Shown here: positions 7,522 through 17,176 of the stretch, one piece after another
How positions within the stretch are numbered: position 1 is the stretch's first letter
How the letters are laid out: the number at the start of each line of letters is the position of its first letter
NCBI RefSeq assembly: GCF_910577135.1
Contig: NZ_CAJTLL010000009.1
Coordinates: 5,301 to 69,300 of the forward strand
DNA length: 64,000 nucleotides
Direction: 5' to 3'
Source of the DNA: an uncultured Helicobacter sp.
GTDB lineage: Bacteria; Campylobacterota; Campylobacteria; Campylobacterales; Helicobacteraceae
The notes under the pieces: model-generated
What the model was told of the DNA's origin: nothing
Databases searched by the model: none
What the model saw: the letters and a program-made list of their open reading frames with translations, nothing else
Position numbers and translations under genes: made by a program

Positions 7522-9420
7522 TCAAATCTTTGCCATTTTTTTATGGTGTAAATGGATATATAAATGCAGGACATCAAGACTTGCTGGTGTGATACCGCTA
7601 ATCTCACTTGCTTCAAAAAGGCTTTTGGGGGTGAAAGTTTTCAGTTTTTCAATCACTTCAAGGCTTAGCCCCGGGATATTGTCAAAGATAAAATCCCTTG
7701 GAATCTCCACTTGCAGCATTTGCTCCATTTGTGCGATTTGCGCCTTTTGTTTGTGAATGTAGTCAAAATATTTAGATTCTATAAAAATTTGCATAAGTGC
7801 ATAATCGCTCATTTCCTCTATATGCGGGATTTGACATTGCTTAAGCAATTCACGTAAAGTGTGTAAGGGCAGCTCCTCCCTACCAATGATATGTATAAGA
7901 CGTGTTTTATCGCTAATGGGAGGGAGGTTTAGGGCTTGTAGCATAGTGAGATTTTCCATACTTGGCGTGATGTATCGATTTTGCAAATGCTCTAAAGTCT
8001 GCTCTATATGTGCCTTATCACGCATTATTTGCTTGTAATATGAATCTTCAATCAACCCAAAGGAATGCGCATAATGGCAAAGACGTAAAGGGGCATTATC
8101 CTCTCGCAAAAGGAGGCGGTATTCTGCACGTGAGGTAAAGAGACGATAAGGCTCTTTCGTGCCTTTTGTTACTAAGTCATCAATCATCACGCCAATGTAG
8201 CTTTCACTTCTTGAAAGACAAAAGGATTCACCCTTAAGCGAGAGTGCGGCATTAATACCCGCCATAATGCCTTGTGCTGCAGCTTCCTCATAGCCTGTTG
8301 TGCCATTGATTTGCCCGGCTAGAAAGAGATTAGCGCATTTTTTTGTCTCTAATGTATGATAAAGCTCGGTTGGTTCTACATAATCATATTCAATCGCATA
8401 GCCATATCGCGTAATACGGGCGTTTTCTAAGCCCTTAATCGTGTGGATTAGCTGCTCTTGCACATCAATTGGTAAAGAAGTAGAAAGTCCATTAATGTAG
8501 TATTCTACTGCTTCGCGTGTTTGTGGCTCTAGGAATAGCTGATGACGTTCTTTATCAGCAAAGCGATTGACTTTATCCTCGATACTTGGGCAATATCGTG
8601 GTCCCACACCCTCAATTTGCCCTGTGAAAAGTGGCGCACGATGGAAATTTTCACGTATAATGCGATGTGTGTTTTCATTGGTATAAGTAACAAAGCAGGG
8701 GAACTGCACGGGGGCAAAGGAGTGCGTCCTATGACTAAAATGCGGTGGATTGCTATCACCATTATGCACCTCAAGTGCGCTAAAATCAATGCTCCGCCCA
8801 TCAATCCTCGCGCAAGTGCCTGTTTTTAACCGCCCCACCTTTAAGTCCATTTCTTTAAGCGATGTGCTTAAATGTTCTGCGCTCATCTCGCCAAAACGTC
8901 CATTGCTTAGCTTAGTCTCCCCGATATGCACTAAGCCCTTAAGAAATGTGCCGGTGGTGAGGATAATCTTTTTTGCAAAATAGGTTTTGCCAATGTTTGT
9001 TTTCACACCCTTTGCGATGTATCGCCCTTGTGAATCTTGCTCATAGATGAGGCTTTGGGCGCTTTCTTGCGAGAGGGTGAGATTAGGTGTGTGAAGAGCA
9101 ATATCTTTAGCGATAATACTATATCTATCCATATCAATTTGTGCTCTAGTGCCACGCACAGCAGGACCTTTTGAGGCATTTAAGATTCTAAACTGAATCC
9201 CGCATTTATCGGTAATTTCTCCCATAACGCCCCCAAGCGCGTCTATCTCTTTGACGAGATGTCCCTTGCCTAGTCCGCCTACTGCTGGGTTACAACTTGC
9301 AAGGGCGAGATTCTGTATAAGGAGGGTGATAAGATGCGTTTTTGCGCCCATTTTTGCACTTGCGATACCTGCTTCTAATCCCGCGTGTCCGCCCCCAATG
9401 ACTAAGACATCATATTCCAT
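7522..9420 (-). CDS. mnmG: tRNA uridine-5-carboxymethylaminomethyl modification enzyme MnmG (GidA)
   Basis: MnmG, together with the GTPase MnmE, installs the carboxymethylaminomethyl group on U34 of certain tRNAs, using FAD, NADH and methylene-THF. The protein opens with the FAD motif [12 protein letters not shown], has the conserved [28 protein letters not shown] and [16 protein letters not shown] segments, and a C-terminal helical MnmE-binding domain. A GTG at 9429 is in frame, but AAGGAG sits eight bases before the ATG at 9420, which puts the start there (632 residues). It is separated by 150 bases from the divergent Crp/Fnr regulator gene and by 35 bases from the UPF0323 gene downstream. 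Confidence 0.97.
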   Translation of the reverse strand: MEYDVLVIGGGHAGLEAGIASAKMGAKTHLITLLIQNLALASCNPAVGGLGKGHLVKEIDALGGVMGEITDKCGIQFRILNASKGPAVRGTRAQIDMDRYSIIAKDIALHTPNLTLSQESAQSLIYEQDSQGRYIAKGVKTNIGKTYFAKKIILTTGTFLKGLVHIGETKLSNGRFGEMSAEHLSTSLKEMDLKVGRLKTGTCARIDGRSIDFSALEVHNGDSNPPHFSHRTHSFAPVQFPCFVTYTNENTHRIIRENFHRAPLFTGQIEGVGPRYCPSIEDKVNRFADKERHQLFLEPQTREAVEYYINGLSTSLPIDVQEQLIHTIKGLENARITRYGYAIEYDYVEPTELYHTLETKKCANLFLAGQINGTTGYEEAAAQGIMAGINAALSLKGESFCLSRSESYIGVMIDDLVTKGTKEPYRLFTSRAEYRLLLREDNAPLRLCHYAHSFGLIEDSYYKQIMRDKAHIEQTLEHLQNRYITPSMENLTMLQALNLPPISDKTRLIHIIGREELPLHTLRELLKQCQIPHIEEMSDYALMQIFIESKYFDYIHKQKAQIAQMEQMLQVEIPRDFIFDNIPGLSLEVIEKLKTFTPKSLFEASEISGITPASLDVLHLYIHLHHKKMAKI

Positions 9421-9570
9421 ACCCTGCACTCCTTATTTGCTTTTGATATTGTAATTTTAAGAAAAGTGTTAAAAATCCCATAAGAGTGTTTTAGGAGAAA
9501 AACGAGCGCATTTTATTATTATTTGGTTATTTTTTTGCTACTATGACGGGGATAAAATAAAGGATAACCG

Positions 9571-10254
9571 ATGAAAGAGAAAGCCTTGCGTTCCATTGGA
9601 GCATTTGCAAATATCAGTGAGGGGAGTTTAGAATCTTTAGAGGCTATCACGAAATTACGATATATCGAAAAAAATGGCATTTTGCATTATGAAGGCGAGT
9701 ATATAGAATCTGCTTATTTTTTAGCACGAGGCAAGGTTGAAGTATATGAAATGGATAAGAATGATAATGAATTATTTTTGTGCTATGTGGATTCGCATTT
9801 AAGTGATGGTAGGCTTATTAATGCGTTTGGGACATTTGCCCCCTATGAAGCAAATGCAAGTGTGCGCGGGGTGGAGCCAAGCGAGATAGTTTTGCTTGAT
9901 TTGCAGCAGCTCCATCAGCTTGTAACGAAAAATATTGAAATCAGTAATGCTATATTAAGCGAAGTAATGAATCGAATGATTACTTTTAAGAATTTTATTA
10001 ATTTTAATGAGATTTATGATAGCACATCGCGTGTAGCATATATCCTTGGCACAAGTTTAAAGTATTTTAATCAAGTGCAGCGGCAAACAATCGCTCACGA
10101 GCTAAATATCAAGCTAGAAACGCTTAGCAGAATCTTGCAAAAAATGATGACACAGGGTTTGATTGCTAAAGATGAACACGGCGATGTGTATATTAAAGAC
10201 AAACAAGCTTTTGAAGCACTCTATGGAGGTATAAAATCTTGTGATGTATCTTAA
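9571..10254 (+). CDS. Crp/Fnr-family transcriptional regulator
   Basis: A 227-residue regulator with an N-terminal cyclic-nucleotide-binding-like beta domain (roughly residues 10-120), a long dimer helix, and a C-terminal winged helix (TIAHELNIKLETLSRILQKM, residues about 170-190). The Cys cluster needed for an FNR-type iron-sulphur centre is absent, and typical cAMP contacts are not evident, so the signal is unknown; NssR-like or stress-type Crp members in Campylobacterota are possible relatives. AAGGA lies eight bases before the ATG. It is monocistronic by layout: the next gene is convergent, with its stop 14 bases away. Confidence 0.85.
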   Translation: MKEKALRSIGAFANISEGSLESLEAITKLRYIEKNGILHYEGEYIESAYFLARGKVEVYEMDKNDNELFLCYVDSHLSDGRLINAFGTFAPYEANASVRGVEPSEIVLLDLQQLHQLVTKNIEISNAILSEVMNRMITFKNFINFNEIYDSTSRVAYILGTSLKYFNQVQRQTIAHELNIKLETLSRILQKMMTQGLIAKDEHGDVYIKDKQAFEALYGGIKSCDVS

Positions 10255-10267
10255 GACTTAGATTGTG

Positions 10268-11524
10268 CTAGAAGTTAGGATTTTCTAGCATATAAAATGC
10301 TTTCTTGAGATTAATTGTATTATTTTTAAGTGTAGATTCTATAATATCTGTGATGTGCTCTGTGGTTTTCCCTTCACCAAATGGGTGAGAGTGTGTCATC
10401 TGTGATAGAAAGGCATTATTTGTTACATAAGTAATAGTGTTTAAGATAGTCTGTGTGTATTGCTGTGGTTCTTGTTGGTTTGGTGTGATAGATACAACAG
10501 ATTGAGGCATAAAACGACCTTTTTGTCTATCTCCTATATTTATCGTTGGTATGCCTAGAATCGGCGCTTCACTCAAGCCACTTGAGCTATTGCCAATCAC
10601 AAAAGCAGCAAATTTAAGGCTTGAGAGATACATCACTCTGCCTAAACTCGCGCAAAGCGTAATTTTATCAGGATATTTTTTCGCATATTCTTCAAGAATA
10701 AGATTAATGCTATGCCCTTCTGCGTCGGCATTTGCTTTTGTGGCAAGGATATTAAAATTGCTTTGAAGTAGGCTTTGTAAGATAAGTGTTATTTCTTTAG
10801 ATGGATTTGTGTTATCTAGGGTTGTAGAATGAAAAGTAAGGACGCAAAATCTATCTAAAAACGCTTTTTTTACCTGAATTTTTTGCGCTAAATTTGTTTT
10901 GCTCATAAAGGGGGCATTGTGGATATTTTCTACTGCTAGAGAACCTACGTTAAATACCCTTTGTGGATCCTCTCCTAATTGAATAATACGTTTAGCATAG
11001 AAATGAGTGCTAGGAAAGTGCAGATAACTCATTTTAGTGATACAATGCCGCATATACTCATCATTTGCACCTTGCGTGCTTTCTCCACCACTGATATGAG
11101 CAATAGGAATATTAAGATTAGCAGCACTTATAGCTACTCCAAATGCTTCATATCTATCTCCTAAAAGTATAACCATATCGGGTCTATTTTTTGAAAAATA
11201 TTTGCTAAAGTTTATAATGGTATTTGCTAGAGTATGCGCTGTGTTAAGGGCATTTGTGTTGTCATTATGCAAGATAGGGATTTTTTTATTTATAGAAAAT
11301 CCATCATTTTCTATTTCTTGATAAGTATTTCCAAGAGATGGGCTTAAATGTGCTCCGGTAACAATAAGATGGAGTTTCAAATATTGATGATTTTGTATCG
11401 CTTTTGCAAGAGGGTAGAGCAGCCCCCATTCTGCACGTGTACCTGTAACAATAGCTATGGTTTGAGAAACATTAGCATTTTTCTTTGAGGAGCATAAAGG
11501 CTTCAGCGTAGAGAGGAGTTTCAC
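10268..11524 (-). CDS. NeuC/LegG-like UDP-sugar 2-epimerase (hydrolysing), copy 1
   Basis: Enzymes of this family hydrolyse a UDP/GDP-N-acetyl sugar and invert C2, releasing the free sugar that NeuB-type synthases condense with PEP to make sialic, legionaminic or related acids. The protein has IVTGTRAEWGLLYPL, LLGDRYEAFG, HISGGESTQGANDE, GNSSSGLSEAP and the GDRQKGR motif. It starts with a GTG directly abutting the stop codon of the PIG-L gene (TAAGTG), and has about 20 extra residues before the conserved core; a poly-G run lies at the junction. It is the last gene of the glycan cluster. Which sugar it acts on cannot be read from sequence. Confidence 0.88.
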   Translation of the reverse strand: MKLLSTLKPLCSSKKNANVSQTIAIVTGTRAEWGLLYPLAKAIQNHQYLKLHLIVTGAHLSPSLGNTYQEIENDGFSINKKIPILHNDNTNALNTAHTLANTIINFSKYFSKNRPDMVILLGDRYEAFGVAISAANLNIPIAHISGGESTQGANDEYMRHCITKMSYLHFPSTHFYAKRIIQLGEDPQRVFNVGSLAVENIHNAPFMSKTNLAQKIQVKKAFLDRFCVLTFHSTTLDNTNPSKEITLILQSLLQSNFNILATKANADAEGHSINLILEEYAKKYPDKITLCASLGRVMYLSSLKFAAFVIGNSSSGLSEAPILGIPTINIGDRQKGRFMPQSVVSITPNQQEPQQYTQTILNTITYVTNNAFLSQMTHSHPFGEGKTTEHITDIIESTLKNNTINLKKAFYMLENPNF

Positions 11525-12220
11525 TTATGCCCCCCCCCCGCTACATATTTTTGCATCTTTTAAGCTAGAATCATCTGCACCGCGAGTGCTTCCGCGATAG
11601 ATGGCTAAAGATTCTATATTTTTCAGGGAACGTGGAAAAGGGGAAAGTCCAACTTCGCTTTCATATAAGGACATAATGGCACATTTTTGTTTGAAAAACT
11701 CACTTATATCTACAAATACATTTGGCACAAAGCTTTGTATGTTTAAAGCAGGGGCAAATTCACTTTCACTTAATGTTTCCATCATTAAGATTTTTTCTAT
11801 ACTTGGATAGCGGAATGACTTTGTGCAGGCAAAAGCACATTCAAAAATAATGCGGTGGTCACTATGCACATCGTATGCAAAGGGGAGATAAAGAATCTGT
11901 GGAGAGATGTGCAAAAAGATTTTAGAGAATTGAGCAATAATCATACTTTTTGGATATTCATCGCATTTGGTTGTTTTTAAGCCTAGCCTATGGACACTAT
12001 CAAAATTATATGCGGCACTTACAGCTTTTATTTCTTGCTCTCTTTTGGCAATTGTTTGAGGGGTGAATCCCTCCTCTTCAAATATATCAGTGCAAAAAAT
12101 GCAATGGATTCTATCACCTTGTGCCTTGTGCTTTAAAAGTGTCCCACCAGCGCCCAATGTCTCATCATCGGGGTGAGTGGCAATCACTACAATATCTTTA
12201 GCAGAGCTGTGTTTTAACAT
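11525..12220 (-). CDS. PIG-L/LmbE-family deacetylase
   Basis: The 231-residue protein belongs to the zinc-dependent LmbE/PIG-L deacetylases, which remove acetyl groups from N-acetyl sugars. The metal motifs are present: HPDDE at residues 16-20 and HSDH at 119-122. In this setting the likely substrate is an acetamido sugar precursor of the surface glycan, freeing an amine for another acyl or formyl group; that is an inference from neighbours. The 3' end encodes SGGGA from a run of ten G (11530-11539 on the plus strand), so slippage changes only the last residues and the distance to the next start. It overlaps the upstream epimerase by 23 bases. Confidence 0.88.
   Translation of the reverse strand: MLKHSSAKDIVVIATHPDDETLGAGGTLLKHKAQGDRIHCIFCTDIFEEEGFTPQTIAKREQEIKAVSAAYNFDSVHRLGLKTTKCDEYPKSMIIAQFSKIFLHISPQILYLPFAYDVHSDHRIIFECAFACTKSFRYPSIEKILMMETLSESEFAPALNIQSFVPNVFVDISEFFKQKCAIMSLYESEVGLSPFPRSLKNIESLAIYRGSTRGADDSSLKDAKICSGGGA
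11530..11539 (-). repeat. Poly-G(10) at 3' end of PIG-L gene
   Basis: Ten G on the coding strand, followed by CATAAGTG. With 10 G the frame ends TAA and abuts the GTG of the next gene; with 9 it ends TGA overlapping the GTG; with 11 it extends about 20 codons. A terminal, not domain-splitting, tract. Confidence 0.85.
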
Positions 12221-13364
12221 ACCACTTCCTTTGTGTCGTGTCTATATTTTTGACAAAATGAACAATGCGCTCACACGCATTTTCATCACCATAGGGATTG
12301 GGGAGATTGGCTATTTGTGTGCGGTAAGATTCATCAAAACACGCCTTTTGTAAAGCTTGTATAATGTCTTGCTTTTTATGCGGGACAAAGCATACATTTC
12401 CTGCATTGAGACGTCCCTTTTGACGATTGCCAATATTAACAACAGGGAGCTTGTAAAATGGGGCTTCTAAGATTCCCATACTTGAATTACCAGCAAGTGC
12501 AAGTGTATGACGGATAAGACTTATAAAGAATTCACGCGGGAGGGTTTTAAAGAATCTGATATGAGAATATTTCTGCTCTGCTTCTTGTATAGCTTCTAGA
12601 ATTTTATAACTGCCCGGGTCTGTGTTAGGGTAAATACCTACGACTTTAAGGTTATGTGCTGTGGCAAATTCTGCGCAGGATTCTATGGCAACTTGCATTT
12701 GAGAATAGGCATCATATACCTCCGAGCTTAGTGGGTGTTTAAGTAGCACGATGTAGTTAGATGTAGCTATATCAAAATGTAAAAAATCGCTTAATTCTTT
12801 GCGTGATAAATGCGGAGTGTTGGCAATATTAGCATAAGAGGTATTACCACTGCATACAATCCTCCATTCATCTTCACCAATTTTAAGCAGATTCTGTGCG
12901 TATTGCTCGGTGGTAGTGCAATGAATATGGGCTAATTTAGAACAAGCAAAGCGGATAGGATCATCAGCATTCCCATATACGGGGTCGCCTCCACCACAAT
13001 GAATCGTAAGAATATCCATATAATTGCCAACTACACAAGTAGCAATACTTTCCTCCCTATCGCCTAGTACGAGTAGAAAATCAGGCTTTTCTCTTTCGGC
13101 TGTTTGCGTAAGGGCAGTGATGAGCAATCCCACCCCCTTACTTCTTTGGGTAAGTCTATCAGTGCTTAAAAGACAATCAATCTTATCGGCTATGCGGAAT
13201 CCATCGGATTCTATTTTTTTATATGTATTGCCGTGTATATCACTTAAATGAGCGTTAGCTACGGCTATGCACACATCAAAGCCCTCTTTTTCAAAAGCTT
13301 TTAAAATGGGATATAAAATATCATATTCGCTACGGATTCCACTGACTGCTAAAATTTTTTTCAT
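12198..13364 (-). CDS. NeuC/LegG-like UDP-sugar 2-epimerase, divergent copy 2
   Basis: A second member of the hydrolysing 2-epimerase family (388 residues). It has the shared core, VLGDREESIA, HCGGGDPVYG and GNSSMGILEAP plus GNRQKGRLNAG, but the N-terminal signature reads SGIRSEYDILYP in place of GTRAEWGLL, and the His-Gly-Gly-Glu segment is altered. It is therefore a distinct paralogue that may use another nucleotide sugar. It overlaps the HAD gene upstream by four bases (ATGA) and the PIG-L gene downstream by 23 bases, so the three are translationally coupled. Confidence 0.85.
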   Translation of the reverse strand: MKKILAVSGIRSEYDILYPILKAFEKEGFDVCIAVANAHLSDIHGNTYKKIESDGFRIADKIDCLLSTDRLTQRSKGVGLLITALTQTAEREKPDFLLVLGDREESIATCVVGNYMDILTIHCGGGDPVYGNADDPIRFACSKLAHIHCTTTEQYAQNLLKIGEDEWRIVCSGNTSYANIANTPHLSRKELSDFLHFDIATSNYIVLLKHPLSSEVYDAYSQMQVAIESCAEFATAHNLKVVGIYPNTDPGSYKILEAIQEAEQKYSHIRFFKTLPREFFISLIRHTLALAGNSSMGILEAPFYKLPVVNIGNRQKGRLNAGNVCFVPHKKQDIIQALQKACFDESYRTQIANLPNPYGDENACERIVHFVKNIDTTQRKWYVKTQLC

Positions 13365-14002
13365 ATTTGCAACTCCCGTAATTCCTTAAAGTTTGTAATA
13401 CTTAAGGAAGCATAATCACACGGGATAAGTCTCCCATATCTGCGTTTGAGCCATATGCTATATATGCCTGCATTATTTGCCCCTTTGATGTCTGTTGTTG
13501 GATTATCCCCTATGAAAGCACAAGATTGAGGACTAAGCTGCAAGATTTCTAGAATCCTGTGAAACGCGCTTATATGTGGCTTCTCATACTCTTTCCCATA
13601 AGCCCTAGCATAGACAATAGGAATGTTTTTAAGCCCTAATAGGCTAATCTTATGAGACTGCGCTTTTATATCGCCATTTGTTAAAATGCCATATTTGATA
13701 TTTTTTGTTTGAAGCAGATTCAAAAAATCTTTAGCGTCATCATAGAGTTGCAAAGAGGTTGGCATACTTTGGTAGAGTGAAAATAATTCTTCTTGCTTCT
13801 GTGAGGTATAAAAATCAAAGCTTTTGAGCCAATCGCCAAAAATATCTTTTGAGTGCAGACGAAAATTATCATCAAGAATAGTATTAATAAGCTGTATATC
13901 GCACCCATAGCGGTGGCAAAAGCTTTCACAAATGGCTTTTAGAAAGATATTTTCATCATAGAGTGTATTGTCTAAATCACAAATGAAAGCTTCAAAGCGC
14001 AT
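13361..14002 (-). CDS. HAD-superfamily hydrolase
   Basis: A 213-residue HAD phosphatase. Motif I is DLDNTLYDE (Asp9 nucleophile, Asp11), motif II is ILTNGD near residue 110, and motif IV is FIGDNPTTDIKGA near residue 165. It resembles pyrimidine-5'-nucleotidase/sugar phosphatase types and could dephosphorylate a sugar-9-phosphate or sugar-1-phosphate intermediate. It has an ATGA overlap with the following epimerase and lies 25 bases after the ATP-grasp gene, with AAAAGGA before its ATG. The substrate is unknown. Confidence 0.82.
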   Translation of the reverse strand: MRFEAFICDLDNTLYDENIFLKAICESFCHRYGCDIQLINTILDDNFRLHSKDIFGDWLKSFDFYTSQKQEELFSLYQSMPTSLQLYDDAKDFLNLLQTKNIKYGILTNGDIKAQSHKISLLGLKNIPIVYARAYGKEYEKPHISAFHRILEILQLSPQSCAFIGDNPTTDIKGANNAGIYSIWLKRRYGRLIPCDYASLSITNFKELRELQI

Positions 14003-14027
14003 TACTATCCTTTTAGTGAGTTTGACA

Positions 14028-15077
14028 TCATAGCATATTTTCCCACCATTGAGTAAAATAGCGATAGAATCTGTATTGCTTATCTTTGTAGAGATTTTTG
14101 TCTATATGTATGTTTTCACCTAATGCAAGTTTTAAAGCAAAGTAGGGAAAATTTAGCCCAAAGTATGTATCTACCCCGCTACTAGCACCTAGTCTTGGAT
14201 TTAAATCAAAAAGCACAAGAGAGGCGTTTTCATTATGCGCTAGTTCCATATTATTTGTGTAATCTAATGAAAAAGTTTGAATGATATGAGAACAAAGCTC
14301 TTCTAGAGACTCATTATAGCGGACATAGCCACGATATGTTTGAGAGGCATTACCCCATTCACGTATATGCTCCATTGTAATGATATTCTTACCTTTTTGA
14401 CAAAGTGAATAAGCCGAAACAAAGGGTTCTTGTAAATATTCCATAATGATAAGGTCATCAAAAGATCTTTTATCTTTTAAGATAGATTCAAAAAAGCTCA
14501 GAGGCATTTCATTGGCTGGCTTAATGCTAAAAACCTCTTTTTGAAGTAATGAATCACTTAAGATATATACGCCCCTGCCACCTCTCCCTAATCGTGGTTT
14601 GATAACACATTTTTTATGCGGATAGCCGAGTGAAAAAATAGCCTTCAAGAAGTCTTCAAAAGTAGATACAAGATGATATTTAGGCGCATATTGTGGAAGC
14701 TCTTTTTTGAGATTCTCATATGCGGCAAGCTTATCATAAGCAATAACTAAATCCTCATATTCTCCTACCATAATAGGAATATCAAAATGCTTTTTGTATT
14801 GAGAAAGTGCGAGATTATCATCATTGCCACAGGGTATAATGACATCAATTTGATATTTTTTAACCATACTTAGCATAAAATCAATAAATCCTTTTGTATC
14901 TTTTGCGCTATCTGGAGATTGCTCAAATATATCTACAAACTTTCTTCCACAAGCTCCGCTAAAGCTATCGCTTCCGTATAAAAATACTTCTCTTTCACCA
15001 TTGTTTCTTAGAGCTAATAGACAATCAGGGCTGGTTAATCCCCCTATGGTGGTAATGAAAATTCTTAGTTTATTCAT
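14028..15077 (-). CDS. ATP-grasp ligase, copy 1 (carbamoyl-phosphate-synthase-like)
   Basis: An ATP-grasp enzyme of 349 residues with a preATP-grasp Rossmann-like start (LRIFITTIGGLTSPDCL), the nucleotide loop VIKPRLGRGGRGVYIL, IIMEYLQEP and the metal-binding end LFDLNPRLGASSGVDT. Such proteins form amide or other C-N bonds by acyl phosphate; in a glycan cluster they may attach an amino acid or acyl group to an amino sugar. The frame is open to 15116, but AAGGAGG lies six bases before the ATG at 15077, which overlaps the aminotransferase stop by 8 bases; I chose that start. It is a paralogue of the phase-variable ATP-grasp gene at 17205-18144. Confidence 0.82.
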   Translation of the reverse strand: MNKLRIFITTIGGLTSPDCLLALRNNGEREVFLYGSDSFSGACGRKFVDIFEQSPDSAKDTKGFIDFMLSMVKKYQIDVIIPCGNDDNLALSQYKKHFDIPIMVGEYEDLVIAYDKLAAYENLKKELPQYAPKYHLVSTFEDFLKAIFSLGYPHKKCVIKPRLGRGGRGVYILSDSLLQKEVFSIKPANEMPLSFFESILKDKRSFDDLIIMEYLQEPFVSAYSLCQKGKNIITMEHIREWGNASQTYRGYVRYNESLEELCSHIIQTFSLDYTNNMELAHNENASLVLFDLNPRLGASSGVDTYFGLNFPYFALKLALGENIHIDKNLYKDKQYRFYRYFTQWWENML

Positions 15078-16212
15078 TGAATGCCTCCTTGAGTTTTGAA
15101 GTGATAAAGCGCACATCTTTAAGCTTAATACCCATATGTATGGGGAGTGATATATGATTTTCTATGGTGGGTTGAGTAGAGGGGACATAAGATACTAAAG
15201 GGTGATTTGCTAAAAGTGGCTGTTTATGCAAAAGTGGTTTATAGGGTGCGTCTGCATAAATATGATAGGATTTAAGATATTTGATGATATTATCTGGGCT
15301 ATGCTTATGGAGGAAAATAATAAAACGCCAAAAACTATGCCTAAAGCCCGATGGAATTGCCTGTGGGCTGATAGTTTTATTTTTGATAAAAGTATGCAGA
15401 TATTGTTTGTATGCAAGGCTAAGTTTTTGACGATAGGCAAGTTGAGATTCTAAAGCTGCTAATCCGCTAAGCCCCATAATAGCGCTAAATTCAGGCAATC
15501 TATAATTACTACCAAGTGTGATAAACTGCTCTTGTTCCTCATAGGGTTTTAATCCGCGATTAGCTAATGAGCGACAAGTAAAGGCAAAATCTTTGTTTTT
15601 GCACACTATCATTCCTCCCTCGCCACAGGTAAGAATCTTGGTGCTATAAAAGCTAAACACAGCGATATCACCAATGCTCCCTGCCTTGTGTGATTTGCCT
15701 TTAGAATCTATGGCGATTGCGCCGTGTGCGTGGGAGCAGTCTTCAATAAGTGTAATATGCCTTTGCTTGCATAATGTGGCAATGGCAAAAATATCAGGGC
15801 TAATAAGCCCGGCAAAATGCACGATAACTATGGCTTTAGTCTGTGGGGTGATGGCGGATTCTATGGTGTGTGCGCTTAGCATAAAGTCTTTATCTACATC
15901 GACTAGTCTAAGTCTAATGTTATTTGCCAACACACTGCTTGCATTGGCAAAAAATGTCTGTGTTGGCACGATAACTTCATCATTATGTTTTAGCTCTAAT
16001 GCCTTAAAGACGACATCTAATGCGCTTGTGCAGGAATTTGTAGCAATGGCATTATTTGCCTTGCAATATGCGGCAAATTCATTTTCAAAGCGCACTACAG
16101 CCTCTCCCATAGAAAGTTTAGAATCCCCTCTAAGCATAGAGCGTGTCTCTTTAAGAATATGATGAATTTGTCTTTGGGTAAAGTATGGACACGCGCTAAA
16201 ATATTTTTTCAT
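15070..16212 (-). CDS. DegT/DnrJ/EryC1-family sugar aminotransferase
   Basis: A 380-residue PLP-dependent aminotransferase of the type that converts nucleotide-linked keto sugars to amino sugars. It carries TNSCTSALD (phosphate-binding turn), LIEDCSHAHGA (Asp contacting the pyridine nitrogen) and SFYSTKILTCGEGG with the Schiff-base lysine at residue 192. It is distinct from the LegC-type aminotransferase at 35706-36890. It starts in an ATGA overlap with the epimerase gene behind a strong AAGGAGG and overlaps the ATP-grasp start by 8 bases. The keto-sugar substrate is not evident. Confidence 0.9.
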   Translation of the reverse strand: MKKYFSACPYFTQRQIHHILKETRSMLRGDSKLSMGEAVVRFENEFAAYCKANNAIATNSCTSALDVVFKALELKHNDEVIVPTQTFFANASSVLANNIRLRLVDVDKDFMLSAHTIESAITPQTKAIVIVHFAGLISPDIFAIATLCKQRHITLIEDCSHAHGAIAIDSKGKSHKAGSIGDIAVFSFYSTKILTCGEGGMIVCKNKDFAFTCRSLANRGLKPYEEQEQFITLGSNYRLPEFSAIMGLSGLAALESQLAYRQKLSLAYKQYLHTFIKNKTISPQAIPSGFRHSFWRFIIFLHKHSPDNIIKYLKSYHIYADAPYKPLLHKQPLLANHPLVSYVPSTQPTIENHISLPIHMGIKLKDVRFITSKLKEAFNE

Positions 16213-17174
16213 AGTATACCTCCTTGTAATATGATGTCTTTTGCATAAGATTCTAATCCCGCCTGTATGCTAGGGGGAGTGAAGTGGAGTAGCTGCTGTG
16301 CTTTGGTAGTATCAAGGATTGCATTAAAGGGATTTGGCGATGGCTTGGGGCTTAGGATAAGCTTAGAGCGTGAATGAAGGGATTCTATAAGTTGTTGTGC
16401 TATAAAGGCTGTATTTTGAGAATCTTTACTCCCTATCACAAATGCTTCATATTGTTGTAGATTTTGAGCTTGTGCTGCGGATATAAGAGCCTTGATAGCG
16501 TCATTAATATATAAAATATTGCGTAAAACTTGACCATTATTGAAAAGCACAATATCTTTATTTTGCCACGCATTTTTAGCAAACTCATAGACGACACCAC
16601 CAAGGTGATTGACCCCAAAAAGAGCAGGAAAGCGCAATGTAATGGCTTGAAGCTGATTTGATTTAAATGTAGCGATTTCTAAGAGTTTTTCACAAGTATA
16701 TTTGGCAAGTGAGTAATAACTCATAGGAGAGATAGGGGAGCGTTCTGTAATAATATAATTCTGTTTAGAATCTGGCTGTGCAAATACTGAGGCGGTTGAT
16801 GAAAAAATGATTTTTGGAATATGGCGAGTGATGGTAAAATCAATAAGGTTAATTGTAGCGTTAATCGTATATTCAGTATATTCAGTATATTCAAGACTAG
16901 CGTATTCTACCATAGAAGCGAGATGAAAGGCAAGAGAAAACTCATAATTTTTTAGTGAATCTTTATCAAGATTCTTTAGTTCTAGTTGCTCATATTTGAA
17001 GTTTTTATGAGCGAGTGTATCGGCACTTAAGAAACCTCTTTCTTTGGGGCTTAAATTCGCATTATAGGGATTTTTCCTCCCTATACCTAGCACCTTATAG
17101 CCTTGAGTTAAGAGGGCTTCACAAAGGCTTGAGCCAACAAAGCCGCTTGCTCCTGTTACTAAGATGTATTGCAT
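16209..17174 (-). CDS. NAD-dependent epimerase/dehydratase (extended SDR)
   Basis: A 321-residue extended short-chain dehydrogenase acting on nucleotide sugars. The NAD-binding motif is VTGASGFVGSSL at the N-terminus; the catalytic pair reads SYYSLAKYTCEK (Tyr-x3-Lys) with an upstream Ser in SSTASVF. It may be a 4-epimerase, 4,6-dehydratase or reductase. An in-frame 9-base triplication encodes EYTEYTEYT near residue 96. The Shine-Dalgarno AAGGAGAG is in the 3' arm of an 11-bp hairpin that begins one base after the stop codon of the upstream phase-variable ATP-grasp gene, so its translation may depend on that gene being read to its end. Confidence 0.88.
   Translation of the reverse strand: MQYILVTGASGFVGSSLCEALLTQGYKVLGIGRKNPYNANLSPKERGFLSADTLAHKNFKYEQLELKNLDKDSLKNYEFSLAFHLASMVEYASLEYTEYTEYTINATINLIDFTITRHIPKIIFSSTASVFAQPDSKQNYIITERSPISPMSYYSLAKYTCEKLLEIATFKSNQLQAITLRFPALFGVNHLGGVVYEFAKNAWQNKDIVLFNNGQVLRNILYINDAIKALISAAQAQNLQQYEAFVIGSKDSQNTAFIAQQLIESLHSRSKLILSPKPSPNPFNAILDTTKAQQLLHFTPPSIQAGLESYAKDIILQGGIL
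16869..16895 (-). repeat. 9-bp x3 in-frame tandem repeat
   Basis: Three copies of TATATTCAG (plus strand; last copy ends AA) within the epimerase gene, encoding EYT three times. Copy-number change would keep the frame and only lengthen or shorten a surface loop. Confidence 0.75.
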
Positions 17175-17176
17175 AT

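Noticed and set aside
7205..7756. Open frame of 183 codons on the plus strand
   Set aside because: It runs antisense across the ends of the UPF0323 lipoprotein and mnmG; no ribosome site or recognisable domain.
10266..10290. TGCTAGAA / TTCTAGCA hairpin as terminator of NeuC copy 1 and the Crp/Fnr gene
   Set aside because: It includes the last NeuC codons, has an AT-rich stem and no U-run, so terminator function is not supported.
15674..16162. Open frame of 162 codons on the plus strand
   Set aside because: It is antisense to the aminotransferase gene, lacks a ribosome site and has Cys/Ser-rich shadow composition.
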